The translations under genes and the position numbers were made by a program. The notes beneath the pieces are model-generated. The model had not been told where the DNA came from. It was given only the letters and a program-made list of their open reading frames with translations, and did not search any database. From Collinsella sp. (GTDB lineage Bacteria > Actinomycetota > Coriobacteriia > Coriobacteriales > Coriobacteriaceae), in NCBI GenBank assembly GCA_019419625.1, contig DXZO01000045.1:1-8288 (forward strand): a stretch of 8,288 nt of DNA, in the 5' to 3' direction. Below are positions 4,948 to 8,288 of the stretch, one piece after another (the stretch's first letter is position 1; each line of letters begins with the position of its first letter).

Positions 4948-7188
4948 CTAGTCAAACAGGCTCGGCATGTCGTTTTCCTTCATGAGGGCACCGGCAGAGG
5001 GGAGGCTCTGCGCGGTGAACTTTTCGGCCGAGACGCCGGCGCCAAGAATCTCCTCGGTCGTGCCGACGGTGGTGACCGAGCGGCCTTTCTTGGTCGTGAA
5101 AGCCTGGACGCCCTGCGTGTTGGTGGTCGTCTTGGTCTTGAGCAGCGACGTGTTGAAGTTCATCAGGCGGTAGTCGCTCGAGACCAGCGCGAGGTCGCGG
5201 TCTTCCTTGAGCACCTGCGCATACAGCAGCTTGCTGCCGCCGTAGATGGCGTTCTTCAGGCGCTTGCGGTTGGTCTTGGTGACGTATCCAGAAAGCGCGA
5301 CGCGCACCACGCGGCCGTTCTCAAAGACGAACAGCACGTCGGCCTTGTAATCCTCGGGGTCGATGACCCAGATGACGCTCTCGTCGGGTTCCATCTCAAG
5401 ATCGGTCGGCAGGTACGAGCCCAGCTGGGCCGACTTGGTGTCCTCAAACGCTGCAACCTTGCACTTGTACACCTGGCTCTTGTTGGTAAAGACCAGCAGC
5501 TCGTGGGTGTTGGAGGACGGGAACTCGATAAAGGGTTTGTCGCCGTCCTTGTACTTGAGCGTGGTCGCCTTCTTGAGCACGCGGTCCGTCATCTTCTTAA
5601 GGTAGCCGTCGCGCGAGAGCATGATGGTGACCGGGTACTCCTCGACCTCGGGCTCCAAGCTTACCTCGATGACCTCATGGGGCTCAATCCTGCCCGTGCG
5701 GCGCGGCATCACGTACTTCTTGTTGACCGCTGCCAGCTCGTCGCTGATGACCTTCTTGATGTTCTCTTCGCTGGAGAGGATCTCCTCAAGCTCGGCAATC
5801 TCGCCCTCGAGCTTGGCGATGTCCTTGGTGCGGTTGAGAATGTACTCTTCGTTGATGTTGCGGAGCTTGAGCTCGGCAACAAACTCGGCCTGGGTCTCGT
5901 CGATGTCGAAACCCTTCATAAGGTTGGGCACGACCTCGGCCTCGAGCTTAGTGCCGCGGATGATGGCGATGGCCTTGTCGATGTCGAGCAGAATTGCCTC
6001 GAGGCCGTGCAGCAGGTGCAGACGCTCGGACTTTTTGCCCAGGTCAAAGTTAATGCGGCGACGCGTGGACTCAATACGCCACTTGACCCACTCGTGCAGG
6101 ATCTGGCGCACGCCCATAACGCGGGGATAGCCGTCGACCAGCACGTTAAAGTTGCACGAGAACGAATCCTGCAGCGTGGTCGAGCGATAGAGCTTCGCCA
6201 TGAGCTTGTCGGGGTCGACACCGCGCTTAAGGTCGATGGCGATGCGCAGACCCGAGAGGTCGGTCTCGTCGCGGATGTCGGCAATCTCCTTGACCTTGCC
6301 CTCTTTGGAGAGCTTGACGATGCGCTCGATGATGACATCGGTTTTGGTGGTGTAGGGGATCTCGTAGACCTCGATGATGCGCTCTTCGGGAATCCAGCGC
6401 CAGCGGGAGCGGATCTGGAAGCTGCCAAGGCCGGTCTCGATTATCTTTTCCATCTCCTCGCGGCGGTAGATAATTTCGCCGCCAGTCGAGAAGTCGGGCA
6501 TGGGCATGTATTCGAGCAGGTCGCAGTCGGGATCCTGCAGGTAATGCATTGTGGCGGTACAGACCTCGTTGAGGTTGAAACCGCAGATATCGGATGCCAT
6601 GGCGACGCCGATGCCCTTGTTGGCCGAGACGAGGATGTTGGGGAACGTGGTGGGCAGCAGGCGTGGCTCCTTCATGGCGCCGTCGTAGCTGTCGACGAAG
6701 TCGACCGGGTCCTTGTCGATGTCCTTGAAGATCTCGGCGCTAATGGGGGAGAGCTTGGCCTCGGTATAGCGCGAGGCGGCGTAGCTCAGGTCGCCCGAAT
6801 AGTACTTGCCAAAGTTGCCCTTCGACTCCACGAAGGGGGCGAGCAACGCCTCGTTGCCGGTGGCCAGGCGCACCATCGTCTCGTAGATCGCGGCGTCGCC
6901 GTGCGGGTTGAGCTTCATGGTCTGGCCCACGATGTTGGCGCTCTTCTGGCGCTCGCCCTTGAGCAGACCCATCTTGTACATGGTGTAGAGCAGCTTGCGG
7001 TGCGAGGGCTTAAAGCCGTCAATCTCGGGGAACGCACGCGAGACGTTGACGCTCATAGCGTAGGGCATGTAGTTGACCTCGAGCGTCTGCGTGATCGGCT
7101 GATCGGTGACCTCGGAGTGCAGGCCGATGACGTTCTCGGCGTTGACCTGCTTTTTCTTGGGCTGGTTCTTCGTCTTCTTCTTTGCCAC
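4948..7188 (-). CDS. parC: Type IIA DNA topoisomerase subunit A (ParC/GyrA family, topoisomerase IV-like)
   Basis: A 746-residue breakage-reunion subunit that cuts and rejoins duplex DNA with the ParE/GyrB-like subunit encoded just upstream. The N-terminus is lysine-rich (MAKKKTKNQPKKKQ). The winged-helix quinolone region reads NPHGDAAIYE (94-103) and the catalytic tyrosine is Tyr141 in ASRYTEAKLS. A coiled-coil region rich in Glu and Leu lies around residues 430-490 (AKLEGEIAELEEIL). The C-terminal third has beta-propeller-like blades, but I find no GyrA box (QRRGGKG), so it is more likely a relaxing/decatenating topoisomerase IV than a supercoiling gyrase. The start is GTG at 7188-7186, with AGAGG five bases upstream. 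It is slightly shorter than usual GyrA (about 820-870). It follows the B subunit by 45 bases on the same strand. The symbol follows the missing GyrA box; calling it a second gyrA would also be defensible. Confidence 0.9.
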   Translation of the reverse strand: MAKKKTKNQPKKKQVNAENVIGLHSEVTDQPITQTLEVNYMPYAMSVNVSRAFPEIDGFKPSHRKLLYTMYKMGLLKGERQKSANIVGQTMKLNPHGDAAIYETMVRLATGNEALLAPFVESKGNFGKYYSGDLSYAASRYTEAKLSPISAEIFKDIDKDPVDFVDSYDGAMKEPRLLPTTFPNILVSANKGIGVAMASDICGFNLNEVCTATMHYLQDPDCDLLEYMPMPDFSTGGEIIYRREEMEKIIETGLGSFQIRSRWRWIPEERIIEVYEIPYTTKTDVIIERIVKLSKEGKVKEIADIRDETDLSGLRIAIDLKRGVDPDKLMAKLYRSTTLQDSFSCNFNVLVDGYPRVMGVRQILHEWVKWRIESTRRRINFDLGKKSERLHLLHGLEAILLDIDKAIAIIRGTKLEAEVVPNLMKGFDIDETQAEFVAELKLRNINEEYILNRTKDIAKLEGEIAELEEILSSEENIKKVISDELAAVNKKYVMPRRTGRIEPHEVIEVSLEPEVEEYPVTIMLSRDGYLKKMTDRVLKKATTLKYKDGDKPFIEFPSSNTHELLVFTNKSQVYKCKVAAFEDTKSAQLGSYLPTDLEMEPDESVIWVIDPEDYKADVLFVFENGRVVRVALSGYVTKTNRKRLKNAIYGGSKLLYAQVLKEDRDLALVSSDYRLMNFNTSLLKTKTTTNTQGVQAFTTKKGRSVTTVGTTEEILGAGVSAEKFTAQSLPSAGALMKENDMPSLFD

Positions 7189-7233
7189 GATTTCCTCTTG
7201 AACTTCTTATGGGCCGTCGTTATCGATTTGCTG

Positions 7234-8288
7234 CTACTGCAGGTCCAGCTGGTCCAGGTATTCCTTGCCGTGCTCGGAGATGTGACGCTTGCGGCCCGTC
7301 TCGTCGTTGCCCAGCAACAGGTTGAACATGGTCTCCATCTTGGTGACGTCCTCGGGTTCTACCTTGATCAGGCGGCGCGTCTCGGGGTTCATGGTGGTGA
7401 GCCACATCATGTCCGGATCGTTCTCACCAAGACCCTTGGAGCGGTTGATCGAGCACTTCTGGTCGCCAATCTCCTTGAGGATGCCGTTCTTCTCGAGCTC
7501 GGTGTAGGCAAAGTAGGTCTTCTCTTTGCAGTTGATCTCGTAGAGCGGCGACTCGGCGATATACACGTAGCCCTCGTCGATAAGCGTGGGTACCAGGCGA
7601 TAGAGCATGGTGAGCACAAGCGTGCGGATGTGATAACCGTCGACGTCGGCGTCCGTACAGATAATGACCTTGTTCCAGTTGAGATTATCCAGGTCAAAAG
7701 CACCGAGGTTCTTGATGCGCTTGTCCTTGATCTCTACGCCGCAGCCCAGCACGCGCATGAGGTCCATGATGATGTCGGACTTAAAGATGCGCGGGTAGTC
7801 CTCCTTCAGGCAGTTGAGGATCTTACCGCGAACGGGCATAACGCCCTGGAACTCGGCATCGCGCGAGGTGCGGATGGCGCCTGCTGCCGAGTCGCCCTCT
7901 ACGATGTAGATCTCGCGACGGTCCTTGTCTTTGGAGCGGCAGTCGATGAACTTCTGCACGCGGTTGGCCATGTCGGTCTTCTGTTGCAGATTGGTCTTGA
8001 TGCTCTGGCGCGTCTTCTCGGCGTTCTCGCGCGAGCGCTTGTTGATGAGCACCTGCTCCATGATCTTGTTGGCGGCGTCTTTGTTCTCGATCAGATAGGT
8101 CGAGAGGCGCTCCTTAAAGAATGCCGTCATCGCCTGCTGGATAAAGCGGTTATTGATGGCCTTCTTAGTCTGGTTTTCGTAGGACGTCTGGGTGGAGAAG
8201 CAGTTGGTCACCAGCACCAGACAGTCCTGGACGTCCTGCCACTTAATGCCGCTCTCGTTTTTGTTGTACTTGCCCTGTTGCTTGATGT
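7234..8288 (-). CDS. parE: Type IIA DNA topoisomerase subunit B (ParE/GyrB family), N-terminus beyond window
   Basis: The last 351 residues of the ATPase/TOPRIM subunit of a type II topoisomerase; the frame is open to the right edge, so the GHKL ATPase domain lies outside. The visible part starts in the transducer region (NESGIKWQDVQDCLVLVTN near 8260-8206). TOPRIM signatures are YIVEGDSAAG (about 7908-7879), which holds the catalytic Glu, PVRGKILN, and TDADVDGYHI (7656-7627), which holds the Mg-binding Asp pair. RSKGLGEND (about 7440-7414) and a final SEHGKEYLDQLDL complete the family pattern. Canonical GyrB usually has EGDSAGG; here the second Gly is Ala. It lies 45 bases upstream of the parC-like gene on the same strand, the usual order, so the two are expected to be co-transcribed. 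Whether its partner makes it gyrase or topoisomerase IV is judged only from the A subunit. Confidence 0.88.
   Translation of the reverse strand, partial: IKQQGKYNKNESGIKWQDVQDCLVLVTNCFSTQTSYENQTKKAINNRFIQQAMTAFFKERLSTYLIENKDAANKIMEQVLINKRSRENAEKTRQSIKTNLQQKTDMANRVQKFIDCRSKDKDRREIYIVEGDSAAGAIRTSRDAEFQGVMPVRGKILNCLKEDYPRIFKSDIIMDLMRVLGCGVEIKDKRIKNLGAFDLDNLNWNKVIICTDADVDGYHIRTLVLTMLYRLVPTLIDEGYVYIAESPLYEINCKEKTYFAYTELEKNGILKEIGDQKCSINRSKGLGENDPDMMWLTTMNPETRRLIKVEPEDVTKMETMFNLLLGNDETGRKRHISEHGKEYLDQLDLQ

Noticed and set aside
5621..6130. A 169-codon plus-strand frame rich in Ser and Arg opposite the parC-like gene.
   Set aside because: Serine-rich antisense frames are a normal shadow of GC-rich genes; no ribosome site or motif supports it.
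1..8288. tRNA, rRNA, CRISPR array, insertion sequence or integrase.
   Set aside because: No T-arm or rRNA signatures, no regularly spaced repeats, and no transposase or recombinase motifs were seen on either strand.

Overview
The window looks like chromosomal DNA from a gut anaerobe of the class Coriobacteriia, with Collinsella or a close relative as my best guess. The guess rests on the GC-rich type IIA topoisomerase pair at the right end (a lineage shared with Clostridia), an anaerobe-type flavoprotein and an AAA_14/DUF4143 ATPase, the last typical of gut bacterial genomes. No database was consulted.

Layout. (1) 1-2040: a leftward operon of two overlapping class I SAM methyltransferases followed by an alpha/beta hydrolase that runs off the left edge. 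Its promoter carries a perfect 7+7 palindrome and a 16/19 match to the actinobacterial DtxR/IdeR iron box, so iron or metal control is a reasonable hypothesis. A tiny hydrophobic ORF may lie between the second methyltransferase and the hydrolase. (2) 2041-2600: about 550 bases without a credible protein gene, but dense with inverted repeats. They include a 15-bp bulged stem, an 11-bp perfect stem, five copies of GCGAATCA or its complement, and two hairpins that cannot form together. G-U wobbles favour a plus-strand transcript. This is the strongest candidate in the window for something undescribed: a large structured RNA or a long regulatory leader. (3) 2598-3174: a leftward-oriented intrinsic terminator shape, then a rightward flavodoxin-fold protein with four cysteines spaced as in iron-sulfur flavoproteins. 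(4) 3175-3559: an intergenic region with an 18-bp perfect stem-loop, a probable 27-residue leftward small protein with its own good sigma-70 promoter, and an AT-rich stretch. (5) 3560-4849: a rightward AAA_14/DUF4143 ATPase with a PD-(D/E)XK-like C-terminal motif. (6) 4872-4908: a GC-rich hairpin between convergent genes. (7) 4948-8288: leftward parE-like then parC-like genes, forming a type II topoisomerase.

The three left-hand enzymes probably act on one small molecule of unknown identity. The topoisomerase pair is a housekeeping-type unit. The middle of the window is accessory and regulatory in character.
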